The notes beneath the pieces were generated by a model. That model was not told the DNA's origin and did no database searches. It saw nothing but the letters and a program-made list of their open reading frames with translations. This document shows positions 8,908-17,652 of a stretch of DNA of 64,000 nucleotides, piece after piece. Both the position numbers and the translations under genes were made by a program. This stretch comes from BJHL01 sp040378885 (GTDB taxonomy: Bacteria > Planctomycetota > Phycisphaerae > Phycisphaerales > UBA1924): positions 62,001-126,000 of the forward strand of contig JBKDAN010000031.1 of NCBI GenBank assembly GCA_046316615.1, read 5' to 3'. Positions within the stretch are counted from its first letter, which is position 1. Each line of letters opens with the position of its first letter.

Positions 8908-9735
8908 ATGACGAAAGCTGCTTCTTCCGCCGGCGAGATTTTTGCGAAGCTTCAGGCTCAGGGCGTCATTCGTGATGGGATGACTGTCATGGTGGGCGGG
9001 TTTGGGCTGTGTGGGATTCCGGAGACTCTCATCGTCGCGCTGCGCGATACGGGTGTGAAGCAGATCACGTGCATCAGCAACAACGCGGGCGTGGATGACT
9101 GGGGGCTGGGGCTGCTCCTGCAGACCCGCCAGATTCGCAAGATGATCTCCAGCTACGTGGGCGAGAACGCGACGTTTGAGAAGCAGTTTCTGAGCGGCGA
9201 GCTTGAAGTGGAATTCAACCCGCAGGGCACGCTGGCGGAGCGCATTCGCGCCGGTGGCGCGGGCATTCCCGCGTTCTTTACTGCTACCGGCGCTGGCACC
9301 ATCGTCGCCGACGGCAAGGAGACGCGGCCGTTCCTCAAGCCAGGCGACGGCACCTGCGGTACGACCGTTCCCGGCAAAGGGTTCGCGGGGCGGGCGTGGA
9401 CGGACAAGGAAGGTCCTGGCAGCATCGCACGGCAGGCACAGAAGGGGTCGCCTCGTGAGTATGTGATGGAGACAGGGTTGTTCGCTGACTTGGCGCTGGT
9501 GAAGGCGCAGCGGGGTGACGCATTTGGCAACCTGCGATATCACGCGACGGCGCGGAATTTCAATCCGATGATGGCGACGGCGGCACACGTGGTGCTGGCG
9601 GAAGTGGACGAGTTGGTGCCCGTGGGCAATATGGACCCAGATGACATCCACACACCGGGCAACTACGTGAATGCGATGGTGTGCACGCGCAGTGTGAAGC
9701 GGATTGAGCAGCGGACGGTCAGTGCGAGCGTGTAA
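8908..9735 (+). CDS. scoA: CoA-transferase subunit A (3-oxoacid/acetoacetyl-CoA transferase alpha)
   Basis: 275 residues from ATG at 8908; frame-open sequence upstream belongs to the preceding gene in another frame. The family I CoA-transferase alpha fold is evident: the start VRDGMTV-type element (VIRDGMTVMVGGFGLCGIPETLI), ITCISNNAGVDDWGLGLLL, KMISSYVGEN, the GELEVEFNPQGTLAERIRAGGAGIPAFFT block that is nearly diagnostic of ScoA/AtoD, and DLALVKAQRGDAFGNLRYHATARNFNP. The alpha subunit contributes the CoA-binding region, while the catalytic Glu lies in subunit B. The B gene normally follows directly, but here the next gene is on the opposite strand and unrelated. Either subunit B lies elsewhere or the pair has been broken. 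Confidence 0.93.
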   Translation: MTKAASSAGEIFAKLQAQGVIRDGMTVMVGGFGLCGIPETLIVALRDTGVKQITCISNNAGVDDWGLGLLLQTRQIRKMISSYVGENATFEKQFLSGELEVEFNPQGTLAERIRAGGAGIPAFFTATGAGTIVADGKETRPFLKPGDGTCGTTVPGKGFAGRAWTDKEGPGSIARQAQKGSPREYVMETGLFADLALVKAQRGDAFGNLRYHATARNFNPMMATAAHVVLAEVDELVPVGNMDPDDIHTPGNYVNAMVCTRSVKRIEQRTVSASV

Positions 9736-9738
9736 GGA

Positions 9739-10575
9739 TCATGCTCTCGCGCGATCGGCGCTTTCAAGCAGCCGCTTGCCGAGTCGTCGCGGGCCGTGGC
9801 GAACGAACCAGCTTCCGGGCGGGAACATGCGGACGACTTGCAAGAAGATGCCTTTCCACGTGTGACGGCAGCGTTGGTCGGGCTGCATCCACATCCAGCC
9901 TCTGGCCAGACGGCGCTGCTCGCTGTCGATCATGGTTTTCGCGACGTACTGCGGCGTCGCGCAGTGCTCGATGTTCTGCAAGACACCAGCGTCGCGCGTC
10001 CAGACATCCATCGCGGCGACCAGCGCTGAGGGATCACCATGTTCGATGACTGCTCGCAACTGGTTGGTCGGCTGAGGGCCTGTTGTGCCTTCGAAGCTAT
10101 CGCCGACAAGCAGCTCGGTGCCGTCAGAGCGGCGTGCGGCGATATCGATGCACGATGCAGTCTGAACGTGAGGAGTGTCTCGACCGGCGACCGGGACGAC
10201 CGCGCGAACCACGCCAGCGACTGCGACTTTGCGGCCACTGCTGTGGACGAACGTCTTCACAAGGGTGAGCTGGCCCGGACCGGTGTCGCGCCCGATGAAC
10301 GAGGCGACAGGACGGAATCCCAACGATTCGAGCGGTTTGTCATGCCTGTCGAGCGTGGCGATCAGGTCCTCGTCGACTGGTTCCGCTTCGGAGAGCGCCT
10401 GCCACTGCGGGCGAAAACTCTGCCACACATTCCGCCGCAACATGGCGAGCAATGCGACGAATCCGAGGAGAAGCACGAAGAGCGCGTAGAGCGGAATCGC
10501 GGCATACATCGGCAGTAATTTGAACAGCGCGAATGCGACGATCGGCAGCAGCAGGAGATAGATCAGGCCGTTCAT
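9739..10575 (-). CDS. Unrecognised membrane protein
   Basis: 278 residues. The N-terminus carries two adjacent hydrophobic spans (LIYLLLLPIVAFALFKLLPMY and IPLYALFVLLLGFVALLAML), then a basic stretch and a soluble domain of about 220 residues. The soluble part has a strand-rich middle (GRKVAVAGVVRAVVPVAG) and ends in a basic, aromatic tail (RRLARGWMWMQPDQRCRHTWKGIFLQVVRMFPPG) that could lie along the membrane. No family was recognised. It ends 3 bases from the convergent CoA-transferase gene. The segment SLGFRPVASFI resembles helix-strand pieces of GNAT-like folds but is too short to support that. Confidence 0.6.
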   Translation of the reverse strand: MNGLIYLLLLPIVAFALFKLLPMYAAIPLYALFVLLLGFVALLAMLRRNVWQSFRPQWQALSEAEPVDEDLIATLDRHDKPLESLGFRPVASFIGRDTGPGQLTLVKTFVHSSGRKVAVAGVVRAVVPVAGRDTPHVQTASCIDIAARRSDGTELLVGDSFEGTTGPQPTNQLRAVIEHGDPSALVAAMDVWTRDAGVLQNIEHCATPQYVAKTMIDSEQRRLARGWMWMQPDQRCRHTWKGIFLQVVRMFPPGSWFVRHGPRRLGKRLLESADRARA

Positions 10576-10602
10576 ATGACGCGACGATAGCTCGTGTGAG
10601 CG

Positions 10603-12519
10603 TCAGCAGGTGCCGCCGCTGAGGACGTTGAAGAAGTCGATAACGTCTTGATCTTCGGGGTAGACGCCGTTGTTGTTGAAGTCGATGTCGCACTGGGGCA
10701 GCGAGATGTCGGCGACGGGACAGGTGCCGCCGCTGAGGACGGTGAAGAAGTCGATGACGTCTTGGTCTTCGGGGTAGACATCGTTGCGGTTGAAGTCGAT
10801 GGGGTCGCATTCGCAGCCGAGACTTCCGCAGAAGAAGGTGAGCTGGCCGACGCTGCTTTTGGCGACGCCGCCGGGTGCGGCGGGGTCGAGGACGTGCCAT
10901 TGCACGTACAGCGTTTCGCCCGGCTGAACTTCGTAGAGATTGAGCGACCAGTGCTGGGTGGCGACGCCCATGCCTGCGCCGGTGCCAGAGGTTGCAAGTT
11001 CGCTGAGCGTCCAATCGACGGTGATCTCGCCGTTTTGCGGCGGTGTACGTGAGACAGCGAGGCGGGCGGCGGTATTGCCGAGTGCGGCGGTGAGGCCCAC
11101 GCGAAACTCGGCGTTGCCCAGCATGGCGGGGGATTGAACGATGATTTGGGGGACGAGTGCGCCGCTGCCTGGAACACCGCCTCCGAGGTTGAGATTCTGA
11201 TCGGCCGGGCGCTGGGTGAAGAGCAGGGGTTCGTCGAAGGGGAAGGTGCGGTTGGCGACGCGCGGGTCGGTGAGCGAGTGGAGGAAAGCGATGATGTTCT
11301 GTGACTCAGTTTGCGTGAGCGGGATGATGAGGTTCATCACGCCGTCAAGATTGTCGAGCTGCTGGGGCGGTGCGCTGGGGCTGCGCGCGTAGAAGGCCAT
11401 GACCTGCTCAAGCGTGCTGAACTGGCCTGTGTGCATGTAGCGCGACTTGAGGGTGACATTGCGGAGCGAGGGAGTCTTGAAGCGGCCGCGATCGCTGAAG
11501 GCTCCGGTGATGGATTGGCGGCCTGGGTCTTCACTGACGGGGCGGAGGCCGATATTGCGGAAACTGTGATCGGTGAAGAGATCTTGCGACGCGGTGTGGC
11601 AGACGCCGCAGTTGTTGGCTTGGAAGTCGATGAAGCCTTGGCGCTGCTGGGGTGTGAGGGCGTTTGTGTTGCCAGCGCGGAAAGCGTCGAAGGGAGCCTG
11701 GTTGCTGACGAGAGTGCGCAGGTACGTAGCGAGGGCCATGGCGATGCGCGGGGCGGTGATCTGAGAATCGCCAAAGGCGGCTTGGAAGAGCTGCGAGTAG
11801 CTGGGGCTGGCTTGGCGGGCGAGTTGCACGTCGGGCGGCAGATCGGTCGCGAGAGCGAGGGGCTCGACGCGCTGCAGCTTGCTGATGAGATTGGGCCAGT
11901 CCCACGCGGCGTGGGCCATCTCGGTGTTGTTGAGCGGCGGGCGCGTGGCTTGCACCTCGAGCGCGGCGCCGGAGGGAATGACAACGAGCATTGTTTGCGG
12001 ATCGACGAATGGCCCGTCGGCGCGGCCGTCCCAGAAGAGTCGCGGGGCGAATGCTGCGTTGATGATGCTGGGTGTGTAGCGATCGGTGACTTGCGGGGAG
12101 AGAGCGAAGAGCGGATCGGCGGTGAAGTTGTTGGCGCTGTCGCTGCGGATGATGCCCGGGGAGCCGAAGGTGTCGTCGGCGGTATTGAACAGGTTGTCGT
12201 CGCCCGGGTGGACGGCGGTGCGGGACTCGGCACCGCCGCGATCGAGTGCGTGGCAGGTGCCGCAACTGACGACATTCGCGGTGCTGAGCTGCTCGTCCCA
12301 GAAGAGCATTTTGCCGAGGACGCGTTTGCTCTCAGTGATGGGGTTGAGCGCAGGGACCGGCACAGGGGGCAAAGCGGCGAGTGCGCGGTGCTGCATGTGC
12401 GAGATGATGAGCAGAGCGGCGACGGCAGCGGGCAGACCAAACGTGAGAAGACACGCAAAGACACGAGCGAGGCGCTCGTGTCTTTGGTGGGCGATACGTG
12501 ATGGGCTCAACCTTGACAT
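10603..12519 (-). CDS. Diheme cytochrome c peroxidase (MauG/CcpA-like) with C-terminal dockerin-like repeats, copy 2
   Basis: 638 residues. A signal/anchor (ACLLTFGLPAAVAALLIISHM) leads into a bacterial cytochrome c peroxidase domain with two c-type heme sites, SCGTCH near residue 93 and NCGVCH near 303, plus the expected R-A-P-S-L-R-N-like segment (FKTPSLRNVTLKSRYMHTGQFSTLEQVMAFY). A beta-rich domain of about 130 residues follows (PQIIVQSPAMLGNAEFRVGLTAAL). The end has two dockerin-like calcium-loop repeats with core IDFN...VYPEDQDVIDFF, each closing with a Cys. The protein is probably periplasmic or surface-exposed and acts on H2O2 or another substrate; the substrate is unknown. It is a close tandem paralogue of the next gene upstream, 81 bases away. 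Confidence 0.9.
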   Translation of the reverse strand: MSRLSPSRIAHQRHERLARVFACLLTFGLPAAVAALLIISHMQHRALAALPPVPVPALNPITESKRVLGKMLFWDEQLSTANVVSCGTCHALDRGGAESRTAVHPGDDNLFNTADDTFGSPGIIRSDSANNFTADPLFALSPQVTDRYTPSIINAAFAPRLFWDGRADGPFVDPQTMLVVIPSGAALEVQATRPPLNNTEMAHAAWDWPNLISKLQRVEPLALATDLPPDVQLARQASPSYSQLFQAAFGDSQITAPRIAMALATYLRTLVSNQAPFDAFRAGNTNALTPQQRQGFIDFQANNCGVCHTASQDLFTDHSFRNIGLRPVSEDPGRQSITGAFSDRGRFKTPSLRNVTLKSRYMHTGQFSTLEQVMAFYARSPSAPPQQLDNLDGVMNLIIPLTQTESQNIIAFLHSLTDPRVANRTFPFDEPLLFTQRPADQNLNLGGGVPGSGALVPQIIVQSPAMLGNAEFRVGLTAALGNTAARLAVSRTPPQNGEITVDWTLSELATSGTGAGMGVATQHWSLNLYEVQPGETLYVQWHVLDPAAPGGVAKSSVGQLTFFCGSLGCECDPIDFNRNDVYPEDQDVIDFFTVLSGGTCPVADISLPQCDIDFNNNGVYPEDQDVIDFFNVLSGGTC

Positions 12520-12600
12520 CCCGGTGGTTCCGCACGTGGTGGGTTACACGCACATTATCACGGAGGTGTCAAGGGGTGAGAATGTGGGCGTTGGGACTCC

Positions 12601-14523
12601 TTAGCAGGACCCGCCGCTAAGGACGTTGAAGAAGTCGAGAACATCTTCATCCTCGGGGAAGACGCCGTTGTTGTTGAAGTCGATGTCGCAGGCGGGGAGG
12701 CTGACATCAGCCGTCGGGCAGGGTGCGCCGGCGAGGACATTGAAGAAGTCGAGGACGTCTTGGTCGTCGGGGTAGACGCCATCGCGGTTGAAGTCGATGG
12801 GGTCGCAGCCGCAACCGAGGCTGCCGCAGAAGAAGTTAAGCTGACCGACGCTGCTGAGAGCGACGCCCGCAGCAGCGGCGGGGTCGGTGACTTGCCACTG
12901 CACGAAGATGCGCTGGCCCGGCTGGACGTTGAAAGTGCTGAGGGGCATGTGCTCGGTGGCGACACCGTTGCCGGAGCCGACACCGGTGGTGACCTTGACA
13001 TCGCCAAACCACTCGGCGGTGATGCGGCCGTTGACGGGCGCGGAGCGCGAGTAGGCGAGGCGTGCGTTGGCGTTGCCGAGAGCGTTGGTGACGCCGATGC
13101 GGTACTCGGCATTGCCGATCATGGTCGGGGCCTGCACGATGATCTGCGGGACCACGCCCCCACTGCCGGCGACACCACCACCCAGATTGATGCTGCGATC
13201 GGCCGGGCGATCAGCGAAGAGCAGCGGACGGTCGAAGGGGAAGGTCTGGTTGGCGACGCGGGGGTCGGTGAGTGAGGACAGGAAGGCAACGATGTTCTGC
13301 GCTTCGTTGGGAGGCAGCGGCACAATCGCGTTCATGACAGGATCGCGATTGTCGGCCTGCTGGACGGGCGCGCCGGGGGCGCGGGCGTAGAAGCCCAGCA
13401 CCTGATTGAGATTCTGGAACTGGCCGTTGTGCATGAAGGTGGCCTTGAGCGCGACGTTGCGCAGCGTGGGCACCTTGAAGCGGCCGCGATCGTTGATGTT
13501 GCCGGAGATGGCTTGGCGGCCGTTGTCTTCGGCGATGGGACGCAGGCCAATGTTGCGGAAGCTGTGATCGGTGAAGAGATCTTGGTTGGCGTTGTGGCAG
13601 ACGGCACAGCTGTTGGCCTGGAAGTCTGCGAAGCCTTGGCGCTGCTGCTGGGTAAGTGCGTTGAGATCACCGGCGCGGAAGGCGTCGAAGGGGGCTTGAT
13701 CGCTGATGAGCGTGCGCTGGTAGGTGGCGATGGCCATCGCGATGCGCGATGCAGTGATTTGGGAATCGCCGAAAGCTGCTTGGAAAAGCGCGGGATAGTT
13801 GGGGTTGGCGACGCGGGCGGCCTGCACGTCTTGCGGGACGTTGGTGGAAAGAGCAAGAGGCTGCACGCGCTGGAGCTTGGCGATAAGGCGCGGCCAGTCC
13901 CAGCCGGCGTGAGCCATCTCGATGCTGCTCAGCGGCGGGCCAGCGGCCTGGCTTTCGAGTGCTCCACCCTGGGGAATGATCGTTGCGCCGGTTTGAGGAT
14001 CGACGAACTGGCCCGAGGCGCGACCATCCCAGAACAGCAGGGGCGCGTAGGCCGCGTTGATCGTGACGTTGGCGGCGCGGTCGGTGATCTGGGGGCCCAG
14101 CAGGAAGATGGGGTCGCGCTCGAAGTCGTTGTCGGCGTCGCTCTTGATGATGCCCGGTGAGCCCAGGATGTCGTCGGGCGTGTTGAGCGTGTTGTCGTCG
14201 CCCGGGTGGCGAGCAATGCGCGGGTCAGCGCCTGCGCGGGCGGGGCTGTGGCAGGTACCGCAGCTCACGACGTTGCTGGTGCTCATCTGTTCATCCCAGA
14301 AGAGCATCTTGCCGAGAACTCGCTTGCTTTCGGTGATGGGGTTTTGCGGCGGGACGGGGACCGGCGGCAACGCGGCCTCGGCCCGGTGCTGGTAGTAGGC
14401 GACGCCCAGCAGACCCGCCGTGAGGGCGGGCACGCCGATGGCGAGGCCAGCGACGAGGACGCGACCCATGCGCTGCGAACGATGTTGCACGATCATCGCG
14501 CCCGAACCGATGTGACTCGACAT
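12601..14523 (-). CDS. Diheme cytochrome c peroxidase (MauG/CcpA-like) with C-terminal dockerin-like repeats, copy 1
   Basis: 640 residues from ATG at 14523 (MSSHIGSGAMIVQ). The open frame continues upstream to 14958, but that part lies antisense to the DNA glycosylase gene. Residues about 20-45 are a signal anchor (VLVAGLAIGVPALTAGLLGVAYY). Heme sites are SCGTCH and SCAVCH. The peroxidase domain, the beta-rich domain and the two dockerin-like repeats (IDFNRDGVYPDDQDVLDFF; IDFNNNGVFPEDEDVLDFF) follow the same order as in the downstream paralogue. The C-terminal tail type is common in Phycisphaerae secreted proteins and is thought to be a sorting or anchoring device. Gene order suggests the pair arose by tandem duplication and is co-transcribed from a promoter between 14524 and 14652. 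Confidence 0.9.
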   Translation of the reverse strand: MSSHIGSGAMIVQHRSQRMGRVLVAGLAIGVPALTAGLLGVAYYQHRAEAALPPVPVPPQNPITESKRVLGKMLFWDEQMSTSNVVSCGTCHSPARAGADPRIARHPGDDNTLNTPDDILGSPGIIKSDADNDFERDPIFLLGPQITDRAANVTINAAYAPLLFWDGRASGQFVDPQTGATIIPQGGALESQAAGPPLSSIEMAHAGWDWPRLIAKLQRVQPLALSTNVPQDVQAARVANPNYPALFQAAFGDSQITASRIAMAIATYQRTLISDQAPFDAFRAGDLNALTQQQRQGFADFQANSCAVCHNANQDLFTDHSFRNIGLRPIAEDNGRQAISGNINDRGRFKVPTLRNVALKATFMHNGQFQNLNQVLGFYARAPGAPVQQADNRDPVMNAIVPLPPNEAQNIVAFLSSLTDPRVANQTFPFDRPLLFADRPADRSINLGGGVAGSGGVVPQIIVQAPTMIGNAEYRIGVTNALGNANARLAYSRSAPVNGRITAEWFGDVKVTTGVGSGNGVATEHMPLSTFNVQPGQRIFVQWQVTDPAAAAGVALSSVGQLNFFCGSLGCGCDPIDFNRDGVYPDDQDVLDFFNVLAGAPCPTADVSLPACDIDFNNNGVFPEDEDVLDFFNVLSGGSC

Positions 14524-14652
14524 ACCCGGCCTCCGCTTTGTCACTGACGCATTCAACTGTGACTGACGCGGAGTAAACGGACTGTGCGGGGTGATATTGC
14601 GGGCACAAGTGAAAAATCTGACAGTGGGCTCAAGCGTCTCGTAACCTCGGGC

Positions 14653-15594
14653 ATGGGTGTGCTTTCCATACGGGTGCCGAGCGACTTTGTGCTGGCGCGA
14701 GATGTGTGCTCGTACGGCTATTTCATGCTTGCGCCCAATCAATGGGATGTGCAGCGGCAGGTCCTGCGGCGCGTGCTGAGCATGCGCGAGGGGACGGTGC
14801 ACAGCAAGCCGGTGGGGATCGAGATCGCTCAGCGCAGGCAGACGCTGCGAGTGACGCTGTCGCGCGAGGTGAGCGGCGAGGAGCGGGATGCGGTGCGGGC
14901 GCAGATATCCCGCATGCTGCGACTGGATGAATCGGCGGAGCGGATCGCGGGGTTTCATGCGCGGGATCCGCGGTTTGCGAAAGGCGGTCGCGGGCGGATC
15001 TTTCGCAGTCCGACATTGTTCGAGGATGTGGTGAAGACGGTGACGAGCTGCAATGTGCAGTGGCCCGGCACCATCACCATGAATCGGCGGTTGTGCGAGG
15101 TTTTGGGTTCAAGCATCAAAGTTGATGGCGTGACGCTTTATGCGTTTCCGACAGCAGCGCAAATGGCGAAGGCGCGAGCAACGACGCTGCGGAGTCGGTG
15201 CCGAGTGGGGTATCGCGATGAGCGGCTGGTGGAGCTTGCGCGGCTGTTCACGCTGCCTGTGCGCAAAGGTGGGATCGATCAGACGTGGCTTGAAGATACG
15301 GCAACGCCTGATGAGCAGTTGTTCAAGGCACTGGTGGAGCTGCCTGGCATCGGGCCTTATGCGGCGGCGAACATCATGCAGTTGCTCGGACGATACGGAC
15401 GCCTGCCGCTCGATACAGAAGCAGCGCGACATGGTCGCGAGGTGCTTGGGTTCAAAGGCACAGCGGCGAGTGTGATGCGACAGGTACGCAAGCACTTTGC
15501 ACCGTTTGGCGCGGATGCGTTTCGGAGTTACTGGTTTGAGATGTGGCGGGTGTATGAAGCGAAGCGCGGGCCGGCGTGGGAATGGGTGAGGTAG
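14653..15594 (+). CDS. HhH-GPD base-excision DNA glycosylase
   Basis: 313 residues from ATG at 14653. The C-terminal half is an HhH-GPD domain: the entry helix SPTLFEDVVKTVTSCNVQWPGTITMNRRLCEVLG, the helix-hairpin-helix LVELPGIGPYAAANIMQLLG, and the catalytic Asp in RLPLDTEA. The Lys of bifunctional OGG1/EndoIII (LPGVG.K) is absent and replaced by Pro-Tyr, so a monofunctional AlkA-type mechanism is likely. There is no C-terminal FeS Cys cluster. The N-terminal 130 residues (FVLARDVCSYGYFMLAPNQWD) look like the OGG1/AlkA N-terminal beta domain. The gene is divergent from the peroxidase pair. The lesion repaired, whether alkylated or oxidised base, cannot be told from the sequence. Confidence 0.85.
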   Translation: MGVLSIRVPSDFVLARDVCSYGYFMLAPNQWDVQRQVLRRVLSMREGTVHSKPVGIEIAQRRQTLRVTLSREVSGEERDAVRAQISRMLRLDESAERIAGFHARDPRFAKGGRGRIFRSPTLFEDVVKTVTSCNVQWPGTITMNRRLCEVLGSSIKVDGVTLYAFPTAAQMAKARATTLRSRCRVGYRDERLVELARLFTLPVRKGGIDQTWLEDTATPDEQLFKALVELPGIGPYAAANIMQLLGRYGRLPLDTEAARHGREVLGFKGTAASVMRQVRKHFAPFGADAFRSYWFEMWRVYEAKRGPAWEWVR

Positions 15595-15610
15595 GCACGA
15601 AGGGGTTGAG

Positions 15611-16771
15611 TTAAAGGGTTTCGAGCGGCGTCTTGTCAATCGTGCTTTGAATGACGCGCAGGCCGGTGAGGCCGCGCTTGGCGGCTTGTTCTTCCATCTT
15701 GGCTTTGAGGCGCGGGAGATAGCCGCGTTCGGTGCTGGTGTGGCCGCCCAGGATGACGTGCATGCCGGCGTTGAGTGCGCCGAGGACTTCGTGGTGTTTC
15801 ATTTCGCCAGTGACGAAGACTTCGCAACCTTCGGTACGGGCGAGCTTGCTGAGGGATTCGCCGCTGCCTGGGACGACGCCCACGATGCGGATGGGTTTGT
15901 CATTGTCGCCAGCGAGGGCGAAGCGCACAGTCTTGGCGCCGGTGAAGGCTTTGAGGCGTTCGGCGAGTTCGCGCACAGTGGCGGGTTTGTCGAGCGTGAG
16001 TTTGCGGCCGCTGCCAACTGCGCGACGCGGCTGAGGAACGAGTTCGTAGATATCGATGGGCGGCTCTTCGTAGGGGTGGAACTTACGGAGCATTTCTAGC
16101 GCCACGGGCAGGGCGCTCTTACTGCACACCATTTCCAACCGCACTTCGGGCACGTGTTCGACGATGCCCTTTTGGCCGACGGTGGGGCTCGACTTGTCGC
16201 TGCCTAGGAAGGTGCCTTCGCCTGTGGTGGTGAAGGAACAGAGTTGATATTCGCCAATCTGGCCGGCGCCAGCACTGGCGAGCGTGTTGCGCAGCAGTTC
16301 CACGTCTTTGGCCTGCGCGAAGGTGACGATCTTCATTTGCTGCGTGGCGGGCACGCTCGCGTGGGCGCTCAGGGCGCGACAGTCACCAGCGATTCGGTTC
16401 TGCTGCGTGCTGCCTGAAAGGCCTTCGCAGAGCCAGTCGGTCACGCCGCCTGCGATGGCATCGAGGCCGGTGTGAGGTGAGTAGAGGGCGATGCGGGCTT
16501 CGAGGGCGCGGAGAATGACGCGCTGACGGGGGGTTGCGCTGGTGACTTTGGTGAGAGGCTCAAAGATGGGCGGGTGATACGCGATGATCGCGCCGCAGCC
16601 CAGGCGGACGGCTTCGTCGAGAACCGCTTCGTTGAGGTCGATCGTGAGCAGGACGGGGCCTTGCAGCTCGCGCTGGGCATCTCCCGCGAGCAAGCCCACC
16701 TTGTCCCACGGTTCGGCGTAGGCGACGGGGGCGATGGTCTGCATCAGAGCGGCAAGATCGGCGATGAGCAT
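15611..16771 (-). CDS. NIF3/YqfO-type dinuclear-metal protein (GTP cyclohydrolase I type 2 homolog)
   Basis: 386 residues from ATG at 16771. The N-terminal NIF3 half has AEPWDKVGLLAGD (family W-D-N-x-G-L), IIAYHPPIFEPL (metal-ligand H in the family Y-H-P-L/I-F) and LYSPHTGLDAIAGGVTDWL (family H-T-x-x-D). The C-terminal half carries the remaining ligands in VILGGHTSTERGYLPRL (H-x3-E). Between them, about residues 150-265, sits the PII/CutA-like insert found in YqfO (KIVTFAQAKDVELLRNTLASAGAGQIGEYQLCSFTT and RKFHPYEEPPIDIYEL). These form toroidal hexamers with two metals per site; the in vivo reaction is not settled for the family. It is divergent from a flagellar gene, with 75 bases between the starts. 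Confidence 0.92.
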   Translation of the reverse strand: MLIADLAALMQTIAPVAYAEPWDKVGLLAGDAQRELQGPVLLTIDLNEAVLDEAVRLGCGAIIAYHPPIFEPLTKVTSATPRQRVILRALEARIALYSPHTGLDAIAGGVTDWLCEGLSGSTQQNRIAGDCRALSAHASVPATQQMKIVTFAQAKDVELLRNTLASAGAGQIGEYQLCSFTTTGEGTFLGSDKSSPTVGQKGIVEHVPEVRLEMVCSKSALPVALEMLRKFHPYEEPPIDIYELVPQPRRAVGSGRKLTLDKPATVRELAERLKAFTGAKTVRFALAGDNDKPIRIVGVVPGSGESLSKLARTEGCEVFVTGEMKHHEVLGALNAGMHVILGGHTSTERGYLPRLKAKMEEQAAKRGLTGLRVIQSTIDKTPLETL

Positions 16772-16846
16772 GCAGAAGTGTTGGCGTGGTTTGGCGCGAC
16801 GCAATGGGTGGCAACTGGTCGGCATGCAGGTTGCGACAGGCACCTC

Positions 16847-17635
16847 GTGAGCCAAGGACTGCAAATCTCGGCGGGTGGTGCGATGGCGGCCTTGTACCGG
16901 CAGGACGTGTTTGCGAACAACCTCGCGAACATGGACTCGGTGGGATTCAAGCCCGACATTCCCAGTCAATACGCGCGGCCGGCGGTTCGGGAGGAAGACG
17001 GGCTGGGATGGATGCCCAGTAACGCCTTGCTCGAGCGCCTGGGCGGGGGCGTGATGCTGAACCCGAATCGGGTGCATTTCGGCCAAGGTTCGCTCAAGGT
17101 GACCGGGCGCGAACTGGATGTCGCGATTGAGGGTAAAGGCTTCATGGTCGTGCGGGACAGCACCAACGGCGGCGATGATCAGGTACGACTGACGCGCGAT
17201 GGACGCATGACGCGTAACGCACGCGGCGAACTGGTCATGGCGGGGACGGGGCTGCCTGTCCTAGCAACCAACGGCAATCCGATCACGCTGGCCGATCAGG
17301 GTGCCGTGTCGATTGATGCAGCGGGCCGGGTGTCGCAGGGCGGAACAACGATCGCGCAGATTCAGCTTGTGGAAGTGCAAAATGAGCAGTCACTGCGCAA
17401 AGCTGGCAACAGCATGTTCGCCCCCACTGCCGCGATGATGGATGGGAAGACGGTGGCGACGGGGCAACTTCGGCAGGGCTCGGTGGAAGAGTCGGGCGTG
17501 GATGAAGTGCGCGTGCTGCTGCAGATGACCAGTGCATCGCGCGAGGTGGATGCGAACGTGGACATGATGCGGACGCATGACCGGCTGATGGAGCGGGCGA
17601 TTGCGAGTTTGGCGCGGGGTGGCAGTAACTCGTAA
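16847..17635 (+). CDS. Flagellar basal-body rod/hook family protein (FlgF/FlgG-like)
   Basis: 262 residues from GTG at 16847 (VSQGLQISAGGAMAALYRQDVFANNLAN), chosen because the family always begins about 15-20 residues before the N-x-L-A-N motif. The N-terminal motif FANNLANMDSVGFKPD is the Flg_bb_rod signature. The centre (LDVAIEGKGFMVVRDS, RDGRMTRNARGELVMAGTGLPVL, NPITL) is the FlgF/FlgG/FlgE domain, and the C-terminus (SNSMFAP-like NSMFAPT, GSVEESGVDEVRVLLQMTSASREVDAN) is the usual heptad tail. It should be a rod or hook component exported by the flagellar type III apparatus. It is isolated here from other flagellar structural genes. FlgF versus FlgG is undecided. Confidence 0.9.
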   Translation: MSQGLQISAGGAMAALYRQDVFANNLANMDSVGFKPDIPSQYARPAVREEDGLGWMPSNALLERLGGGVMLNPNRVHFGQGSLKVTGRELDVAIEGKGFMVVRDSTNGGDDQVRLTRDGRMTRNARGELVMAGTGLPVLATNGNPITLADQGAVSIDAAGRVSQGGTTIAQIQLVEVQNEQSLRKAGNSMFAPTAAMMDGKTVATGQLRQGSVEESGVDEVRVLLQMTSASREVDANVDMMRTHDRLMERAIASLARGGSNS

Positions 17636-17652
17636 GGCCGTGTTAAGCCAAA

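Noticed and set aside
12601..14958. Upstream extension of the first peroxidase to residue 785
   Set aside because: The extra 145 residues overlap the divergent DNA glycosylase gene and precede a normal signal anchor; ATG at 14523 is a better start.
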